Assembly: GCF_019393635.1 (NCBI RefSeq)
Contig: NC_057864.1
Span: 473,738,617-473,802,616 of the forward strand
DNA: 64,000 nt
Direction: 5' to 3'
From: Dromiciops gliroides
Lineage: Eukaryota > Chordata > Mammalia > Microbiotheria > Microbiotheriidae
Below, piece after piece: positions 63,884-64,000 of the stretch. The notes beneath the pieces were generated by a model that worked only from the letters and a program-made list of their open reading frames with translations, made no database searches and was not told where the DNA came from. The first letter of the stretch is position 1; each line of letters begins with the position of its first letter. A program made the translations under genes and the position numbers.

Positions 63884-64000
63884 AAATGAGCAAAGTCAAG
63901 CCAAATAAATCCACCCAATGACCATGTCCAAAAAAAAGTATGTCTTTTTCTGAACCTTGAGTCCATCACTTCTCTGTCAGGAGTTGGGTCACATGTTCCA
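63884..64000 (-). mobile_element. L1 3'UTR fragment, runs off the window
   Basis: 'aaccttgtaacaaatgagcaaagtcaagcc', 'ccatgtccaaaaaaaagtatgtc', 'gagtccatcacttctctgtcagg' match reversed L1 3'UTR. The AT-rich block at 63240-63490 may be the outer part of the same copy, split by the SINE and (GA)n. Confidence 0.75.

Noticed and set aside
63366-63908. 180-codon plus-strand frame
   Set aside because: Built from two (GA)n tracts and a SINE; the Arg/Glu runs are repeat translations.

Overview
The window looks like nuclear intergenic DNA from a marsupial. It holds no bacterial-style genes, operons, CRISPR arrays or phage genes, and I found no convincing host protein-coding exon. The organism call rests on the repeats: many young tRNA-derived SINEs with the marsupial 'gcagctaggtggcgcag...cctgagttcaaatcc...gtgaccctgggcaagtcacttaaccc' body; older MIR/CORE-SINE, L2 and L3/CR1 remnants; L1 copies whose ORF2, 3'UTR and 5'UTR look like marsupial L1; and very long tetranucleotide tracts. 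The SINE type suggests an Australidelphian (dasyurid- or Dromiciops-like) genome, but that is inference. Family names are from memory; ends are usually good to about 10-20 bases, and to the base only where a target-site duplication (TSD) is given.

Layout. 1-9000: old SINEs, an L2 cut by a hexanucleotide satellite (about 4009-4250), and two copies of one long interspersed repeat (1082-1440, 7120-7700). 9000-19700: low-repeat stretches that may hold conserved non-coding elements, a decayed L1 ORF2 fragment (16786-17783) and L3/CR1 tails. 19700-25300: a 500-bp pyrimidine tract, then nested repeats: one L2 split by a SINE and by an internally deleted L1 (22300-23389), and one L3 split by another L1. 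25300-33270: SINEs, L2 tails and a (CCTT)n tract. 33279-36977: the youngest large object, an LTR retrotransposon with two 358-bp LTRs (four differences), a 4-bp TSD, a primer-binding-site-like motif and no recognisable pol or env. 37000-48900: SINEs, L1 3' ends, a probable older solo LTR (about 42750-43510), an AT-rich TAATTA-dense single-copy block (about 44880-45240) and a U6 snRNA pseudogene (46194-46292). 48900-64000: SINEs, a 300-bp GGAA/GAAA tract grown from a SINE tail, a perfect 41-bp palindrome (51452-51492), a hAT-like insertion (58081-58285), low-repeat DNA (61000-62900) and (GA)n tracts inside an L1 3'UTR that runs off the window.

No genes here work together in a pathway. What can be read is a history of insertion: SINE, L1 and U6 copies carry L1-type hallmarks, and the LTR element is recent. 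Most long open frames lie in microsatellites or repeats. The most useful things to follow are the non-autonomous LTR element with its two PBS-like motifs, the 5'UTR-to-ORF2 deletion L1, the palindrome, the probable solo LTR with a repeated U5, and the candidate regulatory blocks.
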